In this document: positions 46,536-54,687 of the stretch, one piece after another
Position numbering within the stretch: position 1 is the first letter of the stretch
Layout of the letters: every line of letters begins with the position of its first letter
Assembly: GCA_947259575.1 (NCBI GenBank)
Contig: CAMYMU010000012.1
Span: 62,001 to 126,000 of the forward strand
DNA length: 64,000 bases
Source of the DNA: an uncultured Ectothiorhodospiraceae bacterium
GTDB lineage: Bacteria; Pseudomonadota; Gammaproteobacteria; UBA6429; Thiohalophilaceae
Direction of reading: 5' to 3'
Program-made: the position numbers and the translations under genes
Notes under the pieces: generated by a model
What the model was told of the DNA's origin: nothing
The model's input: the letters and a program-made list of their open reading frames with translations, nothing else
The model's database searches: none

Positions 46536-47348
46536 ATGAAACAAGAAGTGCAGGCAGTCTGGGATAAGTTAAGCACTTATCAATTTGATGCGCCACAATC
46601 AGAATTGAGCTTCTCTAAACGTCTGCAGCGTGAAAATAGTTGGGACGAACACTACACTCAACGCGTGCTTGATGAATATCTACGTTTTATGTTTTTGACA
46701 CGCTATGCCGGTCATTCGGTGACGCCATCTGACCAGGTCGATCAGGCCTGGCACTTACATCTGCTTTATTCAGATGAGTACTTTAATGATTTCTGCCCTA
46801 ATTTTCTTGGTGATGTTGTGCACCACGGTCCGACCCGAGGTGGCACCAAAGAAAATAATAAATACAAAAACTGGTACAGTAAGACTCTGTTTACCTATAA
46901 ACAAATTTTTGGTGAAAGCCCACCCAGTGATATCTGGCCAGGTTCTTCGGAGCGCTTTAAAGATGCTGCGGCCTTTCGGCGTGTGAATACAGCAGAGATG
47001 ATACAACTCAAGCGGCGACGCTTTGATGTTATGATCACGGTGTTGATTGTATTGGTTGCTTATGCGGTTACCATTTTAAGTTTTGATTATGGTGGTACTG
47101 ATGAACCGCCGGTTATTTTTAGCCTGGTTCTGTATTCCGTATTGGGCATGTTAGGTTTACTGGGTTATCGTGCATACCGTGATCGTAAGGGGTATACGCA
47201 CAGTGGTTGCGGCAACGCCGGTGGCGGTGGCTGTGGAGGTTGTGGATTTCGAGAGACTAACTCAGGTGGTATATTTAAAGGATCGAGCGATACAGATGGC
47301 TCATCAGGCTGTGGTTCAGGATGCGGTGGGGGTTGTGGTGGAAGTTAG
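46536..47348 (+). CDS. GRDP/DUF1399-like membrane protein with Gly/Cys-rich tail
   Basis: The first 150 residues match the glycine-rich-domain-protein (DUF1399-like) fold: VLDEYLRFMFLTRYAGHSV, then the VDQAWHLHLLYSDEYF motif with the characteristic WHxH. Two transmembrane helices (about 167-187 and 194-213) follow, and the last 45 residues are Gly- and Cys-rich (SGCGSGCGGGCGGS). The tail resembles that of TIGR04222-type membrane proteins, in which the role is unknown. Cysteines could bind metal. It sits in a membrane-gene run. Confidence 0.78.
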   Translation: MKQEVQAVWDKLSTYQFDAPQSELSFSKRLQRENSWDEHYTQRVLDEYLRFMFLTRYAGHSVTPSDQVDQAWHLHLLYSDEYFNDFCPNFLGDVVHHGPTRGGTKENNKYKNWYSKTLFTYKQIFGESPPSDIWPGSSERFKDAAAFRRVNTAEMIQLKRRRFDVMITVLIVLVAYAVTILSFDYGGTDEPPVIFSLVLYSVLGMLGLLGYRAYRDRKGYTHSGCGNAGGGGCGGCGFRETNSGGIFKGSSDTDGSSGCGSGCGGGCGGS

Positions 47349-47387
47349 TGAACCGCTTCTCGATGAAGTACATTTGGATTTGATGTA

Positions 47388-48050
47388 ATGCTGCCCAAGC
47401 AAATACCTCCTCAGTTAATTTTCCTTGGCTTATTTCTTGCCATTGTTATTATTTTTATCCAGATAGAAGTCTTTTCTCTGGTGCTCTCTAAATTAGGTTT
47501 GTCCCCTGCTAGCGCTAGCCTGTTGCTGATTGCGACATTTGTTGGTAGTGCTCTAAATTTACCGGTAGTAAAAATAAGCTCAGGTTTTCATTATGATGAA
47601 GACAACCCCTTACACCAAAATTTGTTACGGTATAAATTTAAAGAAGGATACACCCAAATAGCAATTAACGTCGGCGGGGCATTGATTCCTGTCTTGTTCT
47701 CGAGTTATTTGATCCTGACATCGGGCATTCCAATTATTATCACTTTCCTGGCGGTCGGAATAGTGAGTACCATCAGTTACTTGTTTAGTCGCCCGATCTC
47801 TAATCTGGGAATTGGTATGCCTTTGTTTGTCGCGCCGGTTAGTGCTGCCTTTACCGCCATGGTGCTGTCACAGGAGCATGCACCAGCACTGGCTTATATT
47901 TGCGGTAGTCTCGGCGTTGTGATCGGTGCGGATCTACTACGGATTAAAGATATAAAGGCATTGAATACCCCGATTGCTTCGATAGGCGGAGCGGGGACTT
48001 TTGATGGGATTTTTATGACTGGGCTTATTGCGGTGCTGTTAACTTTCTAG
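47388..48050 (+). CDS. DUF1614 family integral membrane protein
   Basis: The 220-residue protein has about six transmembrane helices and the family motifs INVGGALIPVLFSSYL, GIGMPLFVAPVSAAF and the ending SIGGAGTFDGIFMTGL. DUF1614 proteins are widespread and uncharacterised. The start ATG lies in the end region of the preceding gene context with a poor ribosome-binding site. It ends the run that started at 45.2 kb and converges on the GGDEF-EAL gene. Confidence 0.85.
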   Translation: MLPKQIPPQLIFLGLFLAIVIIFIQIEVFSLVLSKLGLSPASASLLLIATFVGSALNLPVVKISSGFHYDEDNPLHQNLLRYKFKEGYTQIAINVGGALIPVLFSSYLILTSGIPIIITFLAVGIVSTISYLFSRPISNLGIGMPLFVAPVSAAFTAMVLSQEHAPALAYICGSLGVVIGADLLRIKDIKALNTPIASIGGAGTFDGIFMTGLIAVLLTF

Positions 48051-48063
48051 TGGTGCTAAAAAA

Positions 48064-50088
48064 CTAGGATCGTTTTTTCGTAATAGAAACGCAGTTGCTA
48101 GTTTGTGTTTGTTCTGAGGCAAACTTATATGAGAGTAACTCCTGACCATGCTCTAGCATTGGAAGCAGTTCATTGGCGGGCAAAGGTCTACTAAAGAAAA
48201 AGCCCTGTGTTTCATCACACTGCTGCTCACGGAGAAACTGTACTTGCTCGGCGGTTTCGCTACCCTCTGCAATGACATTGAGTTTTAAAGTGTGGGCCAT
48301 GGCAATGATGGTTTGCACAACCGCGGCATCATTGCTGTCAGTCGTAATATCTTTAACGAATGAACGATCGATCTTGAGAGTACCAATCGGCATGCGTTTT
48401 AAATAGGCGAGTGACGAATAACCCGTACCGAAGTCGTCGATTGACAGGTGCACGCCCATATCATAAAGCTGTTGCAGAATTTTAATCGTTGCAGTGGTAT
48501 CTTCCATGATCATGCTTTCTGTGATTTCAAGTTCAAGTCTTTCTGCGTCGAGGTCGGTGTCATCTAGTACATTGGCTACCAATTCAGAGAGATTTTCATC
48601 CTTAAATTGTCTAGCTGATAGGTTGACTGCCATCTTTGCATCATCCGGGAGAAAACGCTGCCACTCTTTTACTTGCTTACACGCGGTGCGTAATACCCAT
48701 TCACCTACAGGTACGATCAGGCCAGTGCTTTCGAGGATCGGAATAAACTTGGCCGGCGATACCATTTCTGATTCAGATGGACACCAGCGTAACAGTGCCT
48801 CAAACCCAGACAATGTGCCAGTGGTTAAATTGACTTTGGGTTGATAAAACAGTTTAAACTCTTTTCTATCCAAAGCGCGTCGTAGCTTTGATTCCAGCTG
48901 TAGCTGCTCCATCGATTCGCTATTGATATTATGTTCGTAGTATTGGTAATTATTACCACCTTGATCCTTGGCCTTGTACATTGTTGATTCGGCATTTTTA
49001 ATTAATTGCTCTGCCGAATCGGCATCGCTAGGATAGATCGTAATGCCAATACTGGTGGTTACAAACACCTCGAGTCCATCCAGTTCGAAGGGTTGAGCGA
49101 ACTCCTTGATAATCTTGTTTGCAACTCTTGCTGCATCGCGTGCGTCTTTCATATGACTCAATGCAATGGCAAAGGTGTCGCCGCTATATCGTGCGAGGGT
49201 GTCATTTTCACGTATGATCTTACTAATGCGAGCGGACACATCAATAAGTAGTTTATCGCCGGTGTGGTGACCAAAGGTGTCATTAATTTTATTAAATCGA
49301 TCCAGACCGACAAACATCACACAGCTCATCATTTCTCTGCGTTTTGAATCATTAACCGATTGTTGAACGCGGTCATAGAATAGATCGCGATTAGGTAAAT
49401 TTGTAAGGGTGTCATGATAGGTGAGCTCATGTAGCCGACGTTTTGTTTTGCTATCTAGCCGGATCGCATTGATTCTGGATTCCCAAAACTCCCGGTTGAT
49501 GTAACGGCTTTGAAAAATACAGTAAATAAGGAAAGTGACAAAATAGGCAGCCATTCCGTAACCACCGACGATTACACTCGCAATAATGTTGGGTACCAAT
49601 ATCACAATAACGTGTATGCGTGACAAAGATGACGTCATGGCCAGACTCAGCAGCCCCCCTGCACAGATGGCTGCGGTGGCTGCAGTTGCTAATAGTGGTG
49701 TCCATGAAGTTTGGTAAAAATAAAGGGCCAGGCTACTCACTACACCCCACACGACAGAGGTTAAGGCGATGGCACCAATTTTTAGGGCATACCATAGGCG
49801 CGGATTTTTATCATAGATGGCATCAAATTTTACCAGCAACAAGACCCGCATCAGCAGACCCACCACGAAAATGGCGAGTGAGGGAAGTAAGATATAGGGG
49901 TGATCGGTGACGTAAGGGGAGCCGAATGCTAAAACCACAACAGCTACAAAATACGCCGCCGCCGCCGGGGTGCTACGTTTAGCCATCTCATAAGCAGACG
50001 CTCGATGGATTTGTTTTATTTGTCCGTCGCTGAGATCTTCAGCGCCTTGATAAGCCAGTTTCCACATATAGCGCGTATCGGCATTCAT
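48064..50088 (-). CDS. Membrane GGDEF-EAL protein with degenerate GGDEF
   Basis: The 674-residue protein begins with about six transmembrane helices (residues 40-210) forming a MASE-like sensor. The cyclase domain has SGDTF at 302-306 in place of GGDEF, so synthesis of c-di-GMP is improbable; it may bind GTP as a regulator. The EAL domain is intact: EALLRW, a DDFGTGYSSLAYLKRMP loop and KIDRSF. It is therefore probably a phosphodiesterase. It has no neighbouring two-component genes. Confidence 0.92.
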   Translation of the reverse strand: MNADTRYMWKLAYQGAEDLSDGQIKQIHRASAYEMAKRSTPAAAAYFVAVVVLAFGSPYVTDHPYILLPSLAIFVVGLLMRVLLLVKFDAIYDKNPRLWYALKIGAIALTSVVWGVVSSLALYFYQTSWTPLLATAATAAICAGGLLSLAMTSSLSRIHVIVILVPNIIASVIVGGYGMAAYFVTFLIYCIFQSRYINREFWESRINAIRLDSKTKRRLHELTYHDTLTNLPNRDLFYDRVQQSVNDSKRREMMSCVMFVGLDRFNKINDTFGHHTGDKLLIDVSARISKIIRENDTLARYSGDTFAIALSHMKDARDAARVANKIIKEFAQPFELDGLEVFVTTSIGITIYPSDADSAEQLIKNAESTMYKAKDQGGNNYQYYEHNINSESMEQLQLESKLRRALDRKEFKLFYQPKVNLTTGTLSGFEALLRWCPSESEMVSPAKFIPILESTGLIVPVGEWVLRTACKQVKEWQRFLPDDAKMAVNLSARQFKDENLSELVANVLDDTDLDAERLELEITESMIMEDTTATIKILQQLYDMGVHLSIDDFGTGYSSLAYLKRMPIGTLKIDRSFVKDITTDSNDAAVVQTIIAMAHTLKLNVIAEGSETAEQVQFLREQQCDETQGFFFSRPLPANELLPMLEHGQELLSYKFASEQTQTSNCVSITKKRS

Positions 50089-50220
50089 ACTGTGGCGAGT
50101 ACCCGCATTTTGTGATCCAGGTACTAATTTTAATGTTGCTAGGTGATTTTTATCTCTATGAGCTGGTTATTTCCATCCAATATGCTAAATATGGGGAAAA
50201 AAGAGCTGGGGACCGGCCTG

Positions 50221-51672
50221 TTAATCACTCTCTTCTGGATGACGCATGCGTTGAAGCATCGCTTGTTCCCAGAGCAGGAAGCGGGTGTCGAGCACGTTAT
50301 TTTTAATGGGTTGAAACCAGACTCCATGCTCATTTTCAGGCCAGTGTGTAGGCTTCTCAGCTATTAGGTAGGCTGTTCCACGGGCAGTGGCTTCGCACTC
50401 TACAGGGCGGTAAATCGGTAGTCGGGTGAGGTCCGCCAGGCGCTGACAGAGCCCATTGAGCTTGGCCAGGCCACCGGTGATCTGTAGCTGTTCGGGCGGC
50501 GAGGCAAACTTCATCATCTCTTGCACATTTGCGTGAATCAGGAACACGATACTCTCAATTACAGCAACATAGTTGGCGGCGGGCTCAGCTTGCTGATCGA
50601 GCTCAGTTTCAAACTCAGGCAACCAATAAGGTGAGGCCAGGCCCGAGATGCCATTCATAAACAGGGGTGGATTTGAAATTTCATCCAGCCACTTGGGTAG
50701 TTGCTCCCAGAGGTCGTCCACCGGCATTTGTGACTGCAACCACTCAATCGCACTGCCAGCACCGTTGACGGTGCCTTCGATCACGTACTGACTATCGTCC
50801 TCATTTGAATGAATAATGCTGGTCAATAAACGTCGGGCATACATTAGCGCATATCCGGACGGACGTGAAACAAAGGCACCAGTGCCGATATTCACATAAG
50901 CCGTGTCATATTGCAGGTTGCCATAGGCATACATGGCTGCTGATTGGTCGCCAGTTACCAGGCTGAGCGGGATCGTGTGGCCACTAATTTTTAACTCACC
51001 AAAGCCATACTGGCTTGGCACACACTCGGGTAACACCTCACGGGGGATACCGAAGGTATCTAATAGATACTGATCCCAGTCTTTACGATGCAGGTGCCAG
51101 AGTAAGGTTCGCGAGGCGCTGACGGGGTCAGCCAGATTGGGTCGACTATCGATCAGGTGATGTACGATAAAGCTACTCATCGGTCCGCAACACAGTCTGC
51201 CTTCCCTGTGGGCCTGCTTTACCGCCTCGATGTTATCAAGACACCAGCGAATCTTACTGGCCCCGTAATGAGCAGATGGAAATAGCCCGGTATTTTTATG
51301 GATGTCTTCCCGGTCGAGGGCAAGCTGGTTCATCAGCTCAATACCACGGGTATCTTGCCAACTGATCACAGGACTCAAGGCCTCGCCACTATGCTTGTCC
51401 CAGCAGACTATATTTGAGCGTTGCGTGGCTAGTCCGGCAGACTCGATATAGCTGGCCCGCTCCCCCAACTCCTCGATCACCCTGGTCAGCGCGGTCTGGA
51501 CTGAGTCAATCAGGGCCTGAGCGTCATGCTCGACAAAGTGCGGATGTGGGTGGTGTGTGGTTATGGGTACTTGATGGCTGGCGACTATATCGCCCTGCAT
51601 ATCGTAGACGACCGCGCGACTAGCGTGGCCACCCTGGTCGATGCTAAGAAAAAGACTTTTGCTGCTGTGCAC
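50221..51672 (-). CDS. FGGY-family carbohydrate kinase, glycerol-kinase-like
   Basis: The 483-residue protein has the FGGY opening SIDQGGHASRAVVYD, the ATQRSNIVCWDK segment, VTGDQSAAMYAYG and IGTGAF, and the C-terminal QITGGLAKLNGLCQ motif. It resembles glycerol kinase most, but the conserved GlpK residues cannot all be confirmed by eye, so a different polyol or sugar substrate is possible. It could supply glycerol 3-phosphate to the GlpD-like protein at 43.9 kb; they are not in the same operon. Confidence 0.85.
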   Translation of the reverse strand: MHSSKSLFLSIDQGGHASRAVVYDMQGDIVASHQVPITTHHPHPHFVEHDAQALIDSVQTALTRVIEELGERASYIESAGLATQRSNIVCWDKHSGEALSPVISWQDTRGIELMNQLALDREDIHKNTGLFPSAHYGASKIRWCLDNIEAVKQAHREGRLCCGPMSSFIVHHLIDSRPNLADPVSASRTLLWHLHRKDWDQYLLDTFGIPREVLPECVPSQYGFGELKISGHTIPLSLVTGDQSAAMYAYGNLQYDTAYVNIGTGAFVSRPSGYALMYARRLLTSIIHSNEDDSQYVIEGTVNGAGSAIEWLQSQMPVDDLWEQLPKWLDEISNPPLFMNGISGLASPYWLPEFETELDQQAEPAANYVAVIESIVFLIHANVQEMMKFASPPEQLQITGGLAKLNGLCQRLADLTRLPIYRPVECEATARGTAYLIAEKPTHWPENEHGVWFQPIKNNVLDTRFLLWEQAMLQRMRHPEESD

Positions 51673-51761
51673 GATCCGTCGTTGCCTGTTTTATGAAATT
51701 AGAATATTAGGTCTTCCCTTATATATCGGTAAAAAGCGCTTTGCCTTTAGAGACAGGCTGT

Positions 51762-53108
51762 TTAGACCAGGTTTCTGGCGATTAGGGCTTTTTCATAATC
51801 TGCTCTGGGTAATGGGATGCGTACATGGTGGCCACTGCCGGGGGCGACATCCATCGGCTCACCCTTGAGTGATTCCATGTGTTCGACCAGGATCTCCTGG
51901 TTGCCTGATGGTGCAATGACTTCCAGCTTGTCACCGATCTGGAATCTATTTTTCACATCGATCTCGGCCATACCCTTTGCCGTATCAAAACCGGTGATTT
52001 CACCGACAAACTGTTGTTGCGTATGAATGGAATTGTTTTCCAGGTAATTCTGGTAATCCTGATCGGGGTGGCGTTGGTAAAATCCTTCGGTGTAGCCGCG
52101 GTTGGCCAGGTTGTCGAGCTTGCTGTACAGGTCGGGATTAAACTCCTTGCCGGCGATGGCGTCGTTAATCGCCTGACGATACAGTTGTGCGGTTCGGGCA
52201 ACATAGTAGTGTGACTTTGTGCGACCCTCGATCTTCAGAGAGTCGATACCTATCTTGGCGAGTCGCTCGACATGCTGAATGGCGCGCAGGTCTTTCGAGT
52301 TCATTATATAAGTACCATGCTCATCTTCGATGATAGGCATATATTCACCAGGGCGGTTACCTTCTTCGATCAGGTAAACGTTGTCGGCGAGTGGGTGGCG
52401 AGGTTGAGCCTCGGGGAATAACTCGTGGTCTTTCATCGCCTTCATGGCATCGAAATCAATTTTCTGGATATCGCCGGACTCATTTTCCTGGGCATCGTGC
52501 ATCTTATAATCCCAGCGACAGGCATTGGTGCAGGTCCCCTGATTTGGATCACGATGGTTAAAGTAACCTGACAATAGACAACGCCCGGAGTAAGCAATGC
52601 AAAGCGCGCCATGCACAAATACCTCGAGTTCCATGTCTGGACACTGTTGGCGTATCTCCTCGATCTCGTCCAGTGACAGTTCCCGGGAGAGAATGACGCG
52701 CTCCAGGCCTATCGATTTCCAGAATTTCACTCCGGCATAATTCACCGTGTTGGCCTGTACCGAGAGGTGGATGGGGACCTCGGGCCATTTCTCCCGGACC
52801 ATCATGATTAGGCCAGGATCAGCCATAATCAGGGCATCCGGTTTAAGTGCGATGACCGGCTCCATGTCCTTGAGGTAAGTCTTCACTTTCGCGTTATGTG
52901 GCAGAATATTGCTGGCGACAAAGAATTTCTTGCCCAGGCGGTGGGCCTCTGCGATACCCTTATCCAGATTCTCAAGTTTAAAATCATTATTCCTGACGCG
53001 CAGGGAATAACGTGGCTGACCGGCATAGACCGCATCTGCCCCATAGGCAAAGGCATAGTGCATGTTCTTGAGGGTGCCTGCAGGAAGCAGGAGTTCAGGT
53101 GCTTTCAT
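51762..53108 (-). CDS. yegQ: U32-family tRNA-hydroxylation protein (YegQ/TrhP)
   Basis: The 448-residue protein has the U32 barrel start PELLLPAGTLKNMHYAFAYG and the Cys cluster CIAYSGRCLLSG...CTNACRW, which holds the four cysteines. The later SLKIEGRTKSHYYV motif is also present. YegQ (TrhP) with its prephenate partner makes the 5-hydroxyuridine of tRNA. It is not a peptidase despite the family name. Length is normal for the family. Confidence 0.92.
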   Translation of the reverse strand: MKAPELLLPAGTLKNMHYAFAYGADAVYAGQPRYSLRVRNNDFKLENLDKGIAEAHRLGKKFFVASNILPHNAKVKTYLKDMEPVIALKPDALIMADPGLIMMVREKWPEVPIHLSVQANTVNYAGVKFWKSIGLERVILSRELSLDEIEEIRQQCPDMELEVFVHGALCIAYSGRCLLSGYFNHRDPNQGTCTNACRWDYKMHDAQENESGDIQKIDFDAMKAMKDHELFPEAQPRHPLADNVYLIEEGNRPGEYMPIIEDEHGTYIMNSKDLRAIQHVERLAKIGIDSLKIEGRTKSHYYVARTAQLYRQAINDAIAGKEFNPDLYSKLDNLANRGYTEGFYQRHPDQDYQNYLENNSIHTQQQFVGEITGFDTAKGMAEIDVKNRFQIGDKLEVIAPSGNQEILVEHMESLKGEPMDVAPGSGHHVRIPLPRADYEKALIARNLV

Positions 53109-53245
53109 ACTTTCATTAATACTCGTAGCGCAGTTAAGGGGCTAATTCTAGCAAGTCACGGTCTTTTCGGCCTCTCTCCTTATAGGTGTACACCCCGCCC
53201 AGGGCCGTAATCCCTTAAAAAAAGTGTCACAAACGGAGAATAGGG

Positions 53246-53275
53246 TTGACAACATACTGTAATAATCAGGATAGT
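53246..53275 (+). promoter_or_regulatory. Candidate promoter of rsd
   Basis: TTGACA (53246-53251), an 18-base spacer and GATAGT (53270-53275) precede the rsd ATG by about 40 bases. The -35 is perfect, the -10 partial. Confidence 0.4.
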
Positions 53276-53315
53276 AGGGGTAGAACAAATCGAAGAGACA
53301 TTTAGGAGGTTAGGG

Positions 53316-53765
53316 ATGCAATCAAGTCAGGCATCCGCGGAGCGTCGCTACGCTGCGCAGACTAAACACGATACATTGCTGGAGTCACGTACAGCAACGC
53401 TTTCTCTTTACAGTCAGCTCGCAGCCTTAAGACCTTTTAAGCCTGACCAGGGCGTACAGCTCGTTATTCAGGAGTTTTGTGAAGCTTTGGTGGATTACAC
53501 CGCAAGCGCCCATTTTCAGCTCTACCGCTTCATCGACGAAGGCACAGAACGTCGTCAGAATGTCCTACAACTTTCCAAGGAAGTCTATCCAAACATTGCT
53601 GAGACGACCCAGCAGATTCTCGACTTCAACGAAAAATACGATTGTGAAGATCACTGTGACAATCTGAGTAATCTGGATGCAGATTTGTCAAAATTAGGTG
53701 AGATCCTGGCAGACAGAATTTTGTATGAAGACCAGGTAATTGCAGCCCTGACCGTCGATCGCTAA
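53316..53765 (+). CDS. rsd: Rsd/AlgQ-family anti-sigma-70 protein
   Basis: The 149-residue protein has the Rsd helical fold with FCEALVDYTASAHFQLY, LSKEVYPNIAETTQQI and the ending LGEILADRILYEDQVI. Rsd binds sigma-70 in slow growth and shifts polymerase towards other sigma factors. An AGGAGG site precedes its ATG. A perfect TTGACA box lies upstream. Confidence 0.85.
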   Translation: MQSSQASAERRYAAQTKHDTLLESRTATLSLYSQLAALRPFKPDQGVQLVIQEFCEALVDYTASAHFQLYRFIDEGTERRQNVLQLSKEVYPNIAETTQQILDFNEKYDCEDHCDNLSNLDADLSKLGEILADRILYEDQVIAALTVDR

Positions 53766-53892
53766 GCCCAGCTTGAAGGCCTAGCTAGCTAAATAGTGGG
53801 TTGCCCACCGTCCATGAGTAGGCAGGGGAGGTAAAACTAACCACTCTGCCGATATTACACAGAGCATTTAACACGTTATTATTGATTGATTA

Positions 53893-54033
53893 TTAAGCAG
53901 CCAGGCACTCAACGATTCTGGCAGATGACTTGCTGTAGTCCGTTTTATTCTTCTCTTCTTCCGTAGCCAGCAACAAGACGGCTTCTTCAAGGCTAATTTC
54001 TTTGACCTCATAGTTAGGTAATGTCTCGTCCAT
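53893..54033 (-). CDS. Small acidic protein, 46 residues
   Basis: A short frame runs from ATG 54033 to TAA 53893, with a GGAG site eight bases before the start. The product starts MDETLPNYEVKEISLEEAVL and is rich in Glu, with no membrane segment. Ribosome-binding site and protein-like composition support it; I know no family. It lies in the 517-base gap between rsd and the next gene, which otherwise holds only AT-rich sequence. Confidence 0.5.
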   Translation of the reverse strand: MDETLPNYEVKEISLEEAVLLLATEEEKNKTDYSKSSARIVECLAA

Positions 54034-54282
54034 ACGGTTCTCCAGTGTGATCTCTATAGTATTTAGATAGTTATATAGCCTTTCTTAGATCAAATATCAA
54101 GAAAAACGTATAACTTATTGATTTATAATAGCAAGGGTGATCTTTTCTCACAGGGATCTTGGCACTGGAGGGCAAAAGGTTATATATTCTGTTGTCCCTG
54201 AAATACTATAAAAATAGCTGCAGCCCAAATCCGTGGCGGATTTACACAATTATTAGGGTTATGCACGAGGGAGGAGGAATCG

Positions 54283-54609
54283 TTGGCGTACGCAATTGTG
54301 ATCAATCTTGATTACGAAAATCATCCACCTGAGATTTGCTCAGAGCTGTGGAATGTCATCAAGCTTGGCATGCTACAGGCGGGCTTCAAGTGCGATGGCC
54401 GTCGTTTTACGATCAACCTTCCTGAGCACCAGGCCTGTGTAAAGGCCCGTCAAGTGATCGACGATATTGAAGATCACCTGGAATACCACCGCAAACACTT
54501 GTATCGCTTCATGAAGGATTTTTATGCCTATGACACTGAAGCCACAACCAATCTGTTGGTGCCCTCAAGCCACCTGGATCTGGGCGTTAAAGTAGGTGTA
54601 TTGAGCTAG
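54283..54609 (+). CDS. Small cytoplasmic protein, TTG start
   Basis: The start is TTG 54283, because GGAGGA sits seven bases before it and no ATG offers an equally good site. The 108-residue product (AYAIVINLDYENHPPE near the start) has no signal or membrane segment; the fold looks mixed alpha-beta with a helical centre (about 55-85, VIDDIEDHLEYHRKHL). The family is not one I recognise. A TTG start often accompanies low expression. Confidence 0.72.
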   Translation: MAYAIVINLDYENHPPEICSELWNVIKLGMLQAGFKCDGRRFTINLPEHQACVKARQVIDDIEDHLEYHRKHLYRFMKDFYAYDTEATTNLLVPSSHLDLGVKVGVLS

Positions 54610-54687
54610 GACGATGATGTCGACATAGTTCACAGACTCTTTCCCTGTATTCCCACACGTTTGTATTTATCCGATAAGCTAATAACT

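Noticed and set aside
47170-47388. 72-codon frame inside the GRDP-like gene end
   Set aside because: A shifted reading of the Gly/Cys-rich tail; the tail frame has better continuity with known domain sequence.
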